Positions 1 to 5,911 of a stretch of 9,074 nt of DNA are shown in pieces. The notes beneath the pieces were generated by a model. That model was not told the origin of the DNA. It saw only the letters and a program-made list of their open reading frames with translations, and ran no database searches. The stretch is taken from contig JARDZO010000233.1 of the NCBI GenBank assembly GCA_029240815.1, forward strand, positions 1 to 9,074, in the 5' to 3' direction. Numbering within the stretch: position 1 is the first letter of the stretch; each line of letters opens with the position of its first letter. A program made the translations under genes and the position numbers. This DNA comes from Brevibacillus sp. GTDB taxonomy: Bacteria; Bacillota; Bacilli; Brevibacillales; Brevibacillaceae.

Positions 1-347
1 TATCGACGGATTTCTTTAATACGAGCTGCTTTACCTACGCGATCACGCAGATAGTACAGTTTCGCACGACGTACTTTACCATGACGCACGATTTCGATCT
101 TGTCGATCTTAGGCGTGTGCAATGGGAAGGTACGCTCAACACCAACACCGTAAGAAATCTTACGAGCGGTGAAAGTTTCGCTGATACCAGTACCACGACG
201 GCGAATGCATACGCCTTCGAAGAGCTGAATACGCTCACGCTGACCCTCGATTACCTTAACGTGTACACGAACGGTGTCACCAGGTCGGAACGCAGGAATG
301 TCCTGTTTCAATTGCGCTTTTTCCAATTCACGGATTACTTGGTTCAT
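1..347 (-). CDS. rplS: 50S ribosomal protein L19 (cut inside the stop codon)
   Basis: L19 is a large-subunit ribosomal protein that sits at the 30S-50S interface and helps form an intersubunit bridge. The frame gives 115 residues starting [12 protein letters not shown]. It contains the family blocks [13 protein letters not shown] (residues 20-32), [19 protein letters not shown] (57-75) and a basic C-terminal segment with [10 protein letters not shown] (92-101), ending in KEIRR as Bacillus L19 does. The next codon begins TA at the window edge, which fits a TAA or TAG stop, so the protein is probably complete. The ATG at 347-345 follows a GGAGG at 362-358 with 10 bases between, which fixes the start. 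It is the last gene of the cluster and has its own promoter and a structured leader upstream. Identity is near certain. Confidence 0.97.
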   Translation of the reverse strand, partial: MNQVIRELEKAQLKQDIPAFRPGDTVRVHVKVIEGQRERIQLFEGVCIRRRGTGISETFTARKISYGVGVERTFPLHTPKIDKIEIVRHGKVRRAKLYYLRDRVGKAARIKEIRR

Positions 348-467
348 TTGAATTCCCTCCTTCCGATCAGACGTTCTTACTCGCCTACCAATAGATGGCT
401 CAGCGCATATGCCTGAGATACGAGTAGCGGACCGCCTTAGTCAGCGGGCAAAATTGCCACAAGAAGT
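348..467 (-). promoter_or_regulatory. structured 5' leader of rplS, candidate L19 leader
   Basis: The rplS transcript would carry a leader of about 115 bases. In transcript order I can draw a short stem at 458-447 (GGCA/TGCC), then a 6-bp stem of TACTCG (426-421) with CGAGTA (383-378). That stem encloses an inner hairpin at 417-399 with arms CTCAG and CTGAG around a GC-ATAT-GC core. The ribosome binding site at 362-358 lies just downstream. An autoregulatory L19 leader upstream of rplS is a known RNA family in low-GC Gram-positives. That this region belongs to it is inference from position and foldability; I cannot check the family's consensus nucleotides here. Confidence 0.5.
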
Positions 468-496
468 ATATTACCACATTGGGCGAAGGACTACAA
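468..496 (-). promoter_or_regulatory. sigma-A type promoter for rplS
   Basis: A -35 box TTGTAG (496-491; consensus TTGACA) is followed after exactly 17 bases by TAATAT (473-468; consensus TATAAT). A TG lies one base before the -10, giving an extended -10 (TGGTAATAT). Predicted transcription start is near 461. The promoter begins only 9 bases after the trmD stop, so rplS can be made independently of the upstream genes. The match is good, but the site is predicted from sequence only. Confidence 0.7.
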
Positions 497-504
497 GGCA
501 GTTT

Positions 505-1251
505 CTACGGATTGTTCTCCATTTTTTTCTCTTTTTCCAACTCAGCTAGCAATTTTTTCATTTCCGCTGTCAATTCGAGCTTGTCCAAGAGGTCTGGTCT
601 GCGTTCGCTCGTGCGTCTCAGCGATTCTTTCAAACGCCATTTCACGATATTCGCATGATGGCCGGAGAGGAGTACGTCAGGTACTTTCCAGCCACGGAAT
701 TCAGGTGGCCTGGTGTAATGTGGGTACTCCAGCAGCCCCGTAGAAAAAGAGTCTTCTACTGCTGACGTCTGATTTCCCAGCGCGCCTGGCTGCAAACGGA
801 CGACGCTGTCGATCACAACCATCGCTGCCAGTTCACCACCGGTTAGTACATAGTCGCCGATCGAGATCTCGTCCGTAACCAAATACTCGCGTATACGCTC
901 ATCATAGCCCTCGTAATGACCGCAAACAAAGACGAGATGTTCTTCTTGTGCAAGTTCTTCGGCAAGCTTTTGATGATAAGGGACTCCCTGTGGGCACATG
1001 AGCACCACACGGGGCTTCTTGTCACCTGCCATTGATTCTACTGCCCGAAACAGTGGCTCAGGCTTTAGAACCATTCCTCCGCCGCCACCGTACGGGGTAT
1101 CGTCCACCGTTCCGTGTTTGCTTTCTGAGAAATCACGAAAATTGGTTACGTGAAAATCCACGATTTCCTTTTCACGTGCTTTTCCCAAGATGCTGCTGGA
1201 TAAAACTCCCTCGAACATCTCAGGAAAAAGCGTAAGAATATCAATGCGCAT
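505..1251 (-). CDS. trmD: tRNA (guanine-N1)-methyltransferase TrmD
   Basis: TrmD transfers a methyl group from S-adenosylmethionine to N1 of guanine 37, next to the anticodon, which prevents +1 frameshifting. It works as a cytosolic homodimer of the SPOUT class. The 248-residue frame begins [13 protein letters not shown] and shows [17 protein letters not shown] (45-61), GHYEGYDER (111-119) and the knot/SAM-binding stretch [11 protein letters not shown] (130-140). [10 protein letters not shown] (151-160) follows, then [20 protein letters not shown] (166-185), whose Asp167 corresponds by position to the catalytic aspartate of the family. Length is typical (about 240-250). The charged tail (about 230-248) is variable. 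A GGGAGG (1268-1263) overlaps the rimM stop codon, about 11 bases before the ATG, slightly longer than usual. Only 16 bases separate it from rimM, so the two are surely co-transcribed. Confidence 0.97.
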   Translation of the reverse strand: MRIDILTLFPEMFEGVLSSSILGKAREKEIVDFHVTNFRDFSESKHGTVDDTPYGGGGGMVLKPEPLFRAVESMAGDKKPRVVLMCPQGVPYHQKLAEELAQEEHLVFVCGHYEGYDERIREYLVTDEISIGDYVLTGGELAAMVVIDSVVRLQPGALGNQTSAVEDSFSTGLLEYPHYTRPPEFRGWKVPDVLLSGHHANIVKWRLKESLRRTSERRPDLLDKLELTAEMKKLLAELEKEKKMENNP

Positions 1252-1267
1252 ACGAATTCGATCCTCC

Positions 1268-1783
1268 CTACAGCAAGCCTTCCATCAGATGGCAGACCAC
1301 GCGTTTGTTCGCAACATCCACTTGTTTGATGCAATCATCGATGTAGGGCAACAAAATTTCGCCACGCTTTCCCTTTACTACCCAAACGTCATTGGCGCCC
1401 GGTTGCATCACGTCGACGATTTTCCCCAGCTCCTCGCCTTCGTCCGTTACCACTTCGCAGCCAATGAGCTGATGGATGTAAAACTCGTCCTCTTCTAGCT
1501 CCATCAGCGACTCTTCCGGAATTTTCAACTCGCCACCCTTGAACTTCTCGATGTCATTAATATTCGTATAGCCATGGAAGCTCAAAATCTCAAACCCTTT
1601 ATGCGGTCGGCGAGTCGCGATTTTCAGTTTCAATGGCTCTGCAAGCGTCGGGTGAAACAATAACAGTTCGTTCCCTTTTCGAAAACGTTGATCAGGAAAA
1701 TCAGTGGTGGGTATGATTCGCACTTCCCCGCGCAAACCGTGGGTGTTCACCAGATTCCCCACTCCATAGAATCGCTTTTCCAA
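1268..1783 (-). CDS. rimM: 16S rRNA processing / ribosome maturation factor RimM
   Basis: RimM binds ribosomal protein S19 and assists late 30S maturation around the head of 16S rRNA. The protein has the usual two parts. The N-terminal RimM barrel carries [18 protein letters not shown] (residues 6-23), and a C-terminal PRC-barrel follows with [11 protein letters not shown] (101-111), PGANDVWVV (128-136) and LLPYI (144-148). It ends LMEGLL, like Bacillus RimM. I place the start at a TTG (1783-1781), giving 171 residues beginning [10 protein letters not shown]. That lines up with Bacillus RimM and lies 10 bases after AGGAGG. An ATG at 1792-1790 (174 residues, MDGLEKRF) is possible but only 1 base from that site. 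The frame stays open up to an ATG at 1852, which would overlap ylqD and has no ribosome binding site. The function is secure, the exact start less so. Confidence 0.93.
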   Translation of the reverse strand: MEKRFYGVGNLVNTHGLRGEVRIIPTTDFPDQRFRKGNELLLFHPTLAEPLKLKIATRRPHKGFEILSFHGYTNINDIEKFKGGELKIPEESLMELEEDEFYIHQLIGCEVVTDEGEELGKIVDVMQPGANDVWVVKGKRGEILLPYIDDCIKQVDVANKRVVCHLMEGLL

Positions 1784-1805
1784 TCCGTCCATTCCTCCTA
1801 GGCTC

Positions 1806-2228
1806 TTACCTTTGGTCTGATGTTCGCTGACGAATCTCATGCACCTGACCATCTTTTATCAGGATTTCCGTTCCTGCTATGATTTCATCCCAAACATCGC
1901 CGATATGGACCGTCACCGGACTTTGTACGGTCTGATAATCCATTTCGCTGCCCTCCGGCAAATTTTCTGCCTGCTTGAGCTGAAATTGGAGAATCTCAAT
2001 CTTTTCTTTGCGCTGCTTTTCTTCCCGCGCTATTTTTTCTTGTGCCAACGCGTATGTATCAGCTGACTTTTTCTTCGCGTCAGCGAGAATCTTTTTCGTT
2101 TGAAACTGCCACTGCTCCCACCCATCGCGATGTTGGCGAATCTGCTTTGCATACTTCTCTACCAACACAGCACGGGATGCTTCTGTCATGATGATCTTGA
2201 CCTGTACCGAACGAAAAATAGTGAGCAT
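1806..2228 (-). CDS. ylqD: YlqD family protein, function unknown
   Basis: A 140-residue cytosolic protein matching YlqD, a family found in this same place in Bacillus and relatives and lacking an established function. Residues about 18-88 are rich in Lys, Glu, Gln and Ala with a heptad-like pattern, so a long coiled coil is likely. The C-terminal part holds LPEGSE (90-95), then a small beta-rich segment VTVHIGDVWDEI (105-116) and EILIKDGQVHEIR (121-133). I see no signal peptide or membrane segment. The ATG at 2228 follows AAAGGAG with 9 bases between, which supports this start over a Met at residue 14. It lies downstream of an intrinsic terminator and just before rimM (22-base gap), so it heads the ylqD-rimM-trmD set. 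Any role in translation is a guess from neighbours only. Confidence 0.85.
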   Translation of the reverse strand: MLTIFRSVQVKIIMTEASRAVLVEKYAKQIRQHRDGWEQWQFQTKKILADAKKKSADTYALAQEKIAREEKQRKEKIEILQFQLKQAENLPEGSEMDYQTVQSPVTVHIGDVWDEIIAGTEILIKDGQVHEIRQRTSDQR

Positions 2229-2286
2229 GAGGTGCCACTCCTTTCGACGAACGATCGAACCAACCGCCCAGAATTGCTCTCACAGG

Positions 2287-2316
2287 AAAAAAGACTGGGA
2301 ATGCTCCCAGCCTTTT
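2287..2316 (-). terminator. intrinsic terminator after khpA
   Basis: Reading the minus strand, the arm at 2316-2305 pairs with the arm at 2300-2289 around a four-base GCAT loop (2304-2301). The core is a perfect CTGGGA/TCCCAG, extended by G-T, G-C and A-T pairs to about 12 bp. A run of six T (2292-2287) forms the lower arm and tail. This is a classic rho-independent terminator. It starts only 3 bases after the khpA stop codon and separates rpsP-khpA from ylqD-rimM-trmD. A shorter T-run on the other strand makes weak bidirectional action possible. Confidence 0.85.
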
Positions 2317-2319
2317 CAC

Positions 2320-2550
2320 TCAAACAATTTCAACCGTGACGCGCTTGTCCGTTTCCACGGATGCCGCCATCACGACTGTGCGCAGTGCTTTCGCAATCCG
2401 TCCTTGCTTGCCAATGATCTTCCCCATATCATCAGGGTGGACCGACAATTCAAAGACGAGAATGCGTTCTTTTTCCACTGCGTTCACACGAACCTCATTC
2501 GGATGATCGACGAGAGCTTTTGCGATCGTTTCGACCAGCGCTTTCATCAT
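2320..2550 (-). CDS. khpA: KH-domain RNA-binding protein KhpA (YlqC)
   Basis: KhpA is a small protein made of a single KH fold. In streptococci and other Firmicutes it pairs with KhpB (EloR/Jag) and affects cell-wall growth and translation through RNA binding. This frame has 76 residues. The KH signature is IIGKQGRIAKALR (45-57), with the RNA-contacting GxxG loop as GKQG (47-50). Length fits the family (75-82). Two ATG codons stand in tandem at 2550 and 2547. GGAGG lies 4 bases before the first and 7 before the second, so the real start may be 2547, losing one Met. The gene follows rpsP by 20 bases and ends at a strong terminator, so rpsP-khpA is a natural pair. It was formerly known as YlqC in Bacillus. 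Confidence 0.93.
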   Translation of the reverse strand: MMKALVETIAKALVDHPNEVRVNAVEKERILVFELSVHPDDMGKIIGKQGRIAKALRTVVMAASVETDKRVTVEIV

Positions 2551-2570
2551 CAGACCTCCAGATGACCGAC

Positions 2571-2843
2571 TTATTTGCCGTATTTGGTTTCGTGTACTTT
2601 AGCCATTACGCCTTCTTTGGAGAGAAGGTTACGAACGGTATCAGTCGGAGCTGCACCATTCAGGATCCATTGTACCGCTTTGTCGGTATCAATTTTCACC
2701 ACTGCCGGTTGTGCAACCGGATTGTAGTAACCGATTTCTTCAATGAAACGGCCATCACGAGGGGAACGAGAGTCAGCTACTACTACACGGTAGAAAGGAG
2801 CTTTCTTGGAACCCATACGCTTCAGACGGATTTTAACTGCCAT
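2571..2843 (-). CDS. rpsP: 30S ribosomal protein S16
   Basis: S16 is a primary-to-secondary binding protein of the small subunit that helps order 16S rRNA early in 30S assembly. The complete 90-residue protein opens [20 protein letters not shown] (2-21), followed by [20 protein letters not shown] (23-42), both hallmarks of the family, and ends in ETKYGK. Length is typical for Firmicutes. The ATG is preceded by a near-perfect ribosome binding site AGGAGGTGA, 9 bases from GGAGG to the start, in line with high expression. It lies 111 bases after ffh, a gap holding a stem-loop and at most a weak promoter, and 20 bases before khpA. Identity is certain. Confidence 0.98.
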   Translation of the reverse strand: MAVKIRLKRMGSKKAPFYRVVVADSRSPRDGRFIEEIGYYNPVAQPAVVKIDTDKAVQWILNGAAPTDTVRNLLSKEGVMAKVHETKYGK

Positions 2844-2866
2844 GTTGTGTCACCTCCTGTATGGAT

Positions 2867-2890
2867 CAACGCGATATTCACTTCGCGTTG
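2867..2890 (-). other. perfect stem-loop in the rpsP leader
   Basis: CAACGCGA (2890-2883) and TCGCGTTG (2874-2867) form a perfect 8-bp stem with an 8-base loop in the ffh-rpsP spacer. It is not followed by a T-run, so it is not an intrinsic terminator. It ends 9 bases before the AGGAGG of rpsP. It may be a processing site, an mRNA end protector or a binding site for control of rpsP; none of these is shown by the sequence. A possible weak -10 box (TATAGT, 2904-2899) stands just upstream without a convincing -35. Confidence 0.5.
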
Positions 2891-2954
2891 GTGCTACTAT
2901 ATCTGAACCATCGCGTCATCTGACGAATCAGCGGCGCGAAGAGATCATGCAAAC

Positions 2955-4370
2955 TCATTTAAACGGCGGTTTGAAATTAAACGGGAAGTTCATGCCACCC
3001 TGGTTTTTGCCGCCACCTTTACCCATGAACGGAAGACCCAGTCCACCTTTTTTCTTGGACTTCTTCATCATCTTGTCTGCGGCGCCAGAGAACTGCTTCA
3101 TCATCTTCTTCATTTCATCGAATTGTTTGATGAACCGATTCACTTCCTGAATGCTGGTACCACTACCGTTTGCAATACGCTTGCGACGGTTTGCGTTCAA
3201 CAGGTCAGGATTGGCTCTCTCCGCTTTCGTCATGGACTTGGCGATTGCTTCTACACGGGCGATCTGCTTCTCATCGACGTTCATTTTGCCCTTCATCTTG
3301 TTCATTCCTGGCAGCATGCCGAGAATGTCTTCAAAAGGACCTAAATTGCGCAGCTGCTGCATGGAGTCCAGGAACATGTCAAAGGAGAATTCACCTTGAC
3401 GCATTTGGCGTTCCATGTCGCGCGCCTTCTCTTCATCAACGGATGCCTGAGCCTTTTCAATCAGGCTGAGCACGTCACCCATACCCAAGATACGGGATGC
3501 CATACGATCCGGATGAAACGCCTCCAGCGCGTCCAGCTTTTCACCCATCGCCGCAAACTTGATCGGCTTACCGGTGACAGCCTTGACAGATAACGCTGCA
3601 CCACCTCGGGTATCGCCGTCGAGCTTGGTGAGAACCACACCGGTCAGCTCCAGCTGACTGTTAAAGCTCTCTGCTACATTGACAGCATCTTGTCCAGTCA
3701 TCGCATCGACGACGAGCAGGATTTCATCGGGCTTGGTTACCTCGCGAATCTGCTTCAGCTCATCCATAAGCGCTTCATCGATGTGCAGGCGACCTGCCGT
3801 ATCGATCAAAACGACATCGAGATGATTCGTCTTGGCATGCTCAATCGCTTGACGAGCAATTTCCACTGGACTGACTTGATCTCCGAGAGTAAAGACGGGA
3901 ACTCCTAATTGTTCCCCCAAAACCTGCAATTGCTTGATGGCAGCAGGGCGATAAATGTCACCCGCCACTAACAGCGGCTTGCGGTTTTGCTTTTGCAAAT
4001 ACTTGGCAAGTTTACCAGTCGTGGTCGTTTTACCGGCCCCCTGCAAGCCTGCCATCATAATGACAGTCGGTGGTCGGTGAGCCATCGTCAGTTGAGCAAC
4101 ACTGCCGCCCATCAGCTCGACCAGCTCTTCGTTCACGATCTTGATAACCATCTGACCAGGTGTCAGGCTTTTCATGACATCCTGACCAACTGCGCGCTCC
4201 TTTACTCGAGCGACGAAGTCTTTTACTACTTTAAAGTTAACATCTGCTTCCAACAGGGCGAGTCGTACTTCACGCATCGCTTCGTTGACGACGGTTTCGT
4301 CAATCTTGCCTCTGCCTCGCAGTTTGTCAAACGCGTTCTGCAGCCGATTGGCTAAGCTCTCAAACGCCAT
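2955..4370 (-). CDS. ffh: signal recognition particle protein Ffh (SRP54)
   Basis: Ffh is the SRP GTPase. With the small SRP RNA it binds hydrophobic signal sequences as they leave the ribosome and hands the complex to FtsY at the membrane. The 471 residues show the N domain (about 1-85) and the G domain with P-loop GLQGAGKTTTT (108-118), DTAGR (190-194) and TKLDGDTRGG (248-257). The methionine-rich M domain follows from about 296, with the SRP-RNA binding block RRKRIANGSGTSIQEVNRF (395-413). After a KKMMKQF...KMMKKSKKK stretch comes a Gly/Phe/Pro-rich tail (442-471). It is roughly 25 residues longer than Bacillus subtilis Ffh, mostly in this tail. AGGAGG stands 6 bases before the ATG and overlaps the ylxM stop, so ylxM and ffh are translationally close (10-base gap). 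Confidence 0.98.
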   Translation of the reverse strand: MAFESLANRLQNAFDKLRGRGKIDETVVNEAMREVRLALLEADVNFKVVKDFVARVKERAVGQDVMKSLTPGQMVIKIVNEELVELMGGSVAQLTMAHRPPTVIMMAGLQGAGKTTTTGKLAKYLQKQNRKPLLVAGDIYRPAAIKQLQVLGEQLGVPVFTLGDQVSPVEIARQAIEHAKTNHLDVVLIDTAGRLHIDEALMDELKQIREVTKPDEILLVVDAMTGQDAVNVAESFNSQLELTGVVLTKLDGDTRGGAALSVKAVTGKPIKFAAMGEKLDALEAFHPDRMASRILGMGDVLSLIEKAQASVDEEKARDMERQMRQGEFSFDMFLDSMQQLRNLGPFEDILGMLPGMNKMKGKMNVDEKQIARVEAIAKSMTKAERANPDLLNANRRKRIANGSGTSIQEVNRFIKQFDEMKKMMKQFSGAADKMMKKSKKKGGLGLPFMGKGGGKNQGGMNFPFNFKPPFK

Positions 4371-4380
4371 GCGAGCCCTC

Positions 4381-4719
4381 CTAATCCATCTCTGACAGTT
4401 GGTGCAGCAAAGTGTTCAGTTCGTCTCTTGCCTCGCTATCCGCAAGCTCGTTCACAAGCTCTTTCATTCGGTTCAGCACGTTCATCCGTTGTTCATGTCG
4501 ATCTGCGAGGTGGAGCTTCTGATCGTATTCGAACAGTTGCTTTTCGGCTCGCTTGATGTGGTCATAAACGGCTTGGCGGCTGACCTCATGCATCTCGGCG
4601 ATCTCTGAGAGCGACAAATCATCCAGATAGTACAACTCCAGATATTCTCGCTGCTTGCCCTTGAGTAGCGGCGCATAGAAATCAAACAAGAGGTTGACTT
4701 GATTGGTTTTTTCCAGCAT
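4381..4719 (-). CDS. ylxM: YlxM family helix-turn-helix protein, SRP partner
   Basis: YlxM is a small, mostly helical protein encoded next to ffh across Firmicutes. Work in streptococci links it to modulation of SRP GTPase activity. I start it at ATG 4719 (112 residues, [15 protein letters not shown]), because AAAGGA precedes it with suitable spacing and the length matches the Bacillus protein (110). The frame is open further to a TTG at 4755, but that start has no ribosome binding site. Residues 33-62 form a sigma-70 region-4-like helix-turn-helix ([20 protein letters not shown], 35-54). This explains its frequent annotation as a DNA-binding protein, although an SRP role is better supported by context. 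The C-terminal half (63-112) is acidic and helical. It is the first gene after a strong promoter. Confidence 0.93.
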   Translation of the reverse strand: MLEKTNQVNLLFDFYAPLLKGKQREYLELYYLDDLSLSEIAEMHEVSRQAVYDHIKRAEKQLFEYDQKLHLADRHEQRMNVLNRMKELVNELADSEARDELNTLLHQLSEMD

Positions 4720-4756
4720 GGAATCCAATCCTTTGCTATGAGGTACTCGGTGCAAA

Positions 4757-4779
4757 CTGTAAAGACTTTTTCTTTACAG
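4757..4779 (-). repeat. perfect inverted repeat at the ylxM-ffh transcript start
   Basis: CTGTAAAGA and TCTTTACAG form a perfect 9-bp inverted repeat around a 5-base spacer. It begins within a few bases of the predicted start point of the ylxM promoter and ends 37 bases before the ylxM ATG. As RNA it would fold into a hairpin at the extreme 5' end; as DNA it could be an operator for a dimeric regulator. It is too AT-rich, and lacks a long T-run, for a standard terminator. Confidence 0.6.
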
Positions 4780-4786
4780 CACGTAG

Positions 4787-4818
4787 ATTATAGTACCCAA
4801 TTCCACACCCAGTGTCAA
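4787..4818 (-). promoter_or_regulatory. sigma-A type promoter for ylxM-ffh
   Basis: A consensus -35 TTGACA (4818-4813) is present. Downstream lies TACTATAAT, which can be read as a -10 TACTAT (4795-4790) at the ideal 17-base spacing or as a perfect TATAAT (4792-4787) at 20 bases. Predicted start is near 4780-4783. The region just upstream is A/T-rich (4821-4847) and could act as an UP element. It lies in the 142-base spacer between ftsY and ylxM and would drive ylxM-ffh and probably rpsP-khpA. The exact -10 is undecided. Confidence 0.75.
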
Positions 4819-4820
4819 GG

Positions 4821-4847
4821 TTTTTTATTGACATCATTTTTTATTGA
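4821..4847. repeat. two 11-base A/T-rich direct repeats
   Basis: The + strand word TTTTTTATTGA occurs at 4821-4831 and again at 4837-4847, offset by 16 bases. The pair lies between the ftsY stop and the -35 box of the ylxM promoter. It may serve as an UP element for that promoter; no GC-rich hairpin accompanies it, so it does not make a convincing ftsY terminator. Confidence 0.5.
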
Positions 4848-4861
4848 GAGAAGAACGCTAC

Positions 4862-5869
4862 TTACGCTTCTTTTTGATCTTCATTTACTTCTTGTGCAAT
4901 GAGTCCTGCAAACAGGGCATGCACAAACTGCTCAGGGTCAAAGCGCTGCAGATCATCCATTTTCTCGCCCAATCCAACATACTTCACAGGGATGTTCAGT
5001 TCGTTGCGGATCGCAATGACGATCCCACCTTTTGCAGTACCGTCCAGCTTGGTCAGGACAAGTCCGCTCACCCCGGCAGATTGTCCGAACGTTTTGGCTT
5101 GGGAAAGCGCGTTTTGGCCAGTCGTCGCGTCCAACACGAGCAATACTTCATGAGGAGCACCAGGTAATTCGCGTTGCAGAACTCGATGTACCTTTGCCAG
5201 CTCTTCCATGAGATTGACTTTGTTTTGCAGGCGACCTGCTGTATCACACAAGAGGATGTCCACTTGGCGTGACTTGGCAGCCTGGATCGCATCGTAAATA
5301 ACGGCAGCTGGGTCTGAGCCTTGTTGCTGCTTGATGACGTCGACGCCTACCCGCTCTCCCCACACTTCGAGCTGTTCGATTGCTGCAGCACGGAACGTAT
5401 CTCCCGCTGCCAGCAGTACCTTTTTGCCCTGCTGCTTGAACATGTGCGCCATTTTTCCGATTGTCGTAGTTTTCCCTACACCGTTTACTCCTACGAACAA
5501 GATGACGTTGAGACGTCCGTCCTCTACGTTGAGTGCGGTATCGGATGCTTCGTCGTTTTTCAATAGAGCAACCAGCTTTTCCGAGAGAATCGGCTGCAGA
5601 TCGATGGCATTTTCGATTTTTTGCTTACGTACTTCCGAGCGCAGGTCATCGATCAGCTCCATGACGGTATTGACTCCGACGTCGGAGGTAATCAAAATTT
5701 CTTCGAGTTCATCAAAGAAATCATCATCGATTTTTTTATAACGGCGAACCAGATCCTCGACTTTCTCAACGAGAAGATTTCGCGTCTTGGCCAGCCCATC
5801 CGTAAACTTCTGGGTAACCTCTTCTGATTTTTGTACAATCGTGTCACGCAGACGCTTGAAAAAGCTCAT
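4862..5869 (-). CDS. ftsY: signal recognition particle receptor FtsY
   Basis: FtsY is the SRP receptor GTPase. It docks at the membrane and translocon, pairs with Ffh through twin GTPase domains, and releases the ribosome-nascent chain on GTP hydrolysis. I start it at ATG 5869 (335 residues, MSFFKRLRDTI), since AAGGA lies 8 bases upstream; an ATG two codons earlier (5875) is only 2 bases from that site. The short N-terminus has an amphipathic, basic helix typical of Firmicute FtsY, without the long acidic domain of Escherichia coli. Numbering from MSFF, the N domain spans about 15-110, the P-loop is GVNGVGKTTT (127-136), GDTFRAAA is at 156-163, DTAGR at 209-213 and TKLDGTAKGG at 273-282. Length matches Bacillus subtilis (about 330). 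It follows smc by 42 bases and is probably co-transcribed with it. Confidence 0.97.
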   Translation of the reverse strand: MSFFKRLRDTIVQKSEEVTQKFTDGLAKTRNLLVEKVEDLVRRYKKIDDDFFDELEEILITSDVGVNTVMELIDDLRSEVRKQKIENAIDLQPILSEKLVALLKNDEASDTALNVEDGRLNVILFVGVNGVGKTTTIGKMAHMFKQQGKKVLLAAGDTFRAAAIEQLEVWGERVGVDVIKQQQGSDPAAVIYDAIQAAKSRQVDILLCDTAGRLQNKVNLMEELAKVHRVLQRELPGAPHEVLLVLDATTGQNALSQAKTFGQSAGVSGLVLTKLDGTAKGGIVIAIRNELNIPVKYVGLGEKMDDLQRFDPEQFVHALFAGLIAQEVNEDQKEA

Positions 5870-5911
5870 GTTCATCTTCCTTTGCGGGTAATAATAAATC
5901 AGTGACAGAGA

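Noticed and set aside
81..416. A 111-codon + strand frame over rplS and its leader
   Set aside because: It is antisense to the certain L19 gene and has no recognisable protein features.
447..458. GGCAAAATTGCC palindrome near the rplS transcript start as a terminator
   Set aside because: The stem is only 4-5 bp and has no T-run; it is better read as part of the leader.
2080..2319. A 79-codon minus-strand frame spanning the khpA-ylqD spacer
   Set aside because: It overlaps ylqD in another frame and runs through the terminator. It has no ribosome binding site and no family resemblance.
4753..4755. Upstream TTG start for ylxM (124 residues)
   Set aside because: It has no ribosome binding site and falls close to the inverted repeat in the leader; the ATG at 4719 has a good site and gives the family length.
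5331..5741. A 136-codon Ser/Thr-rich + strand frame over ftsY
   Set aside because: It is a shadow of the FtsY GTPase domain in another frame.
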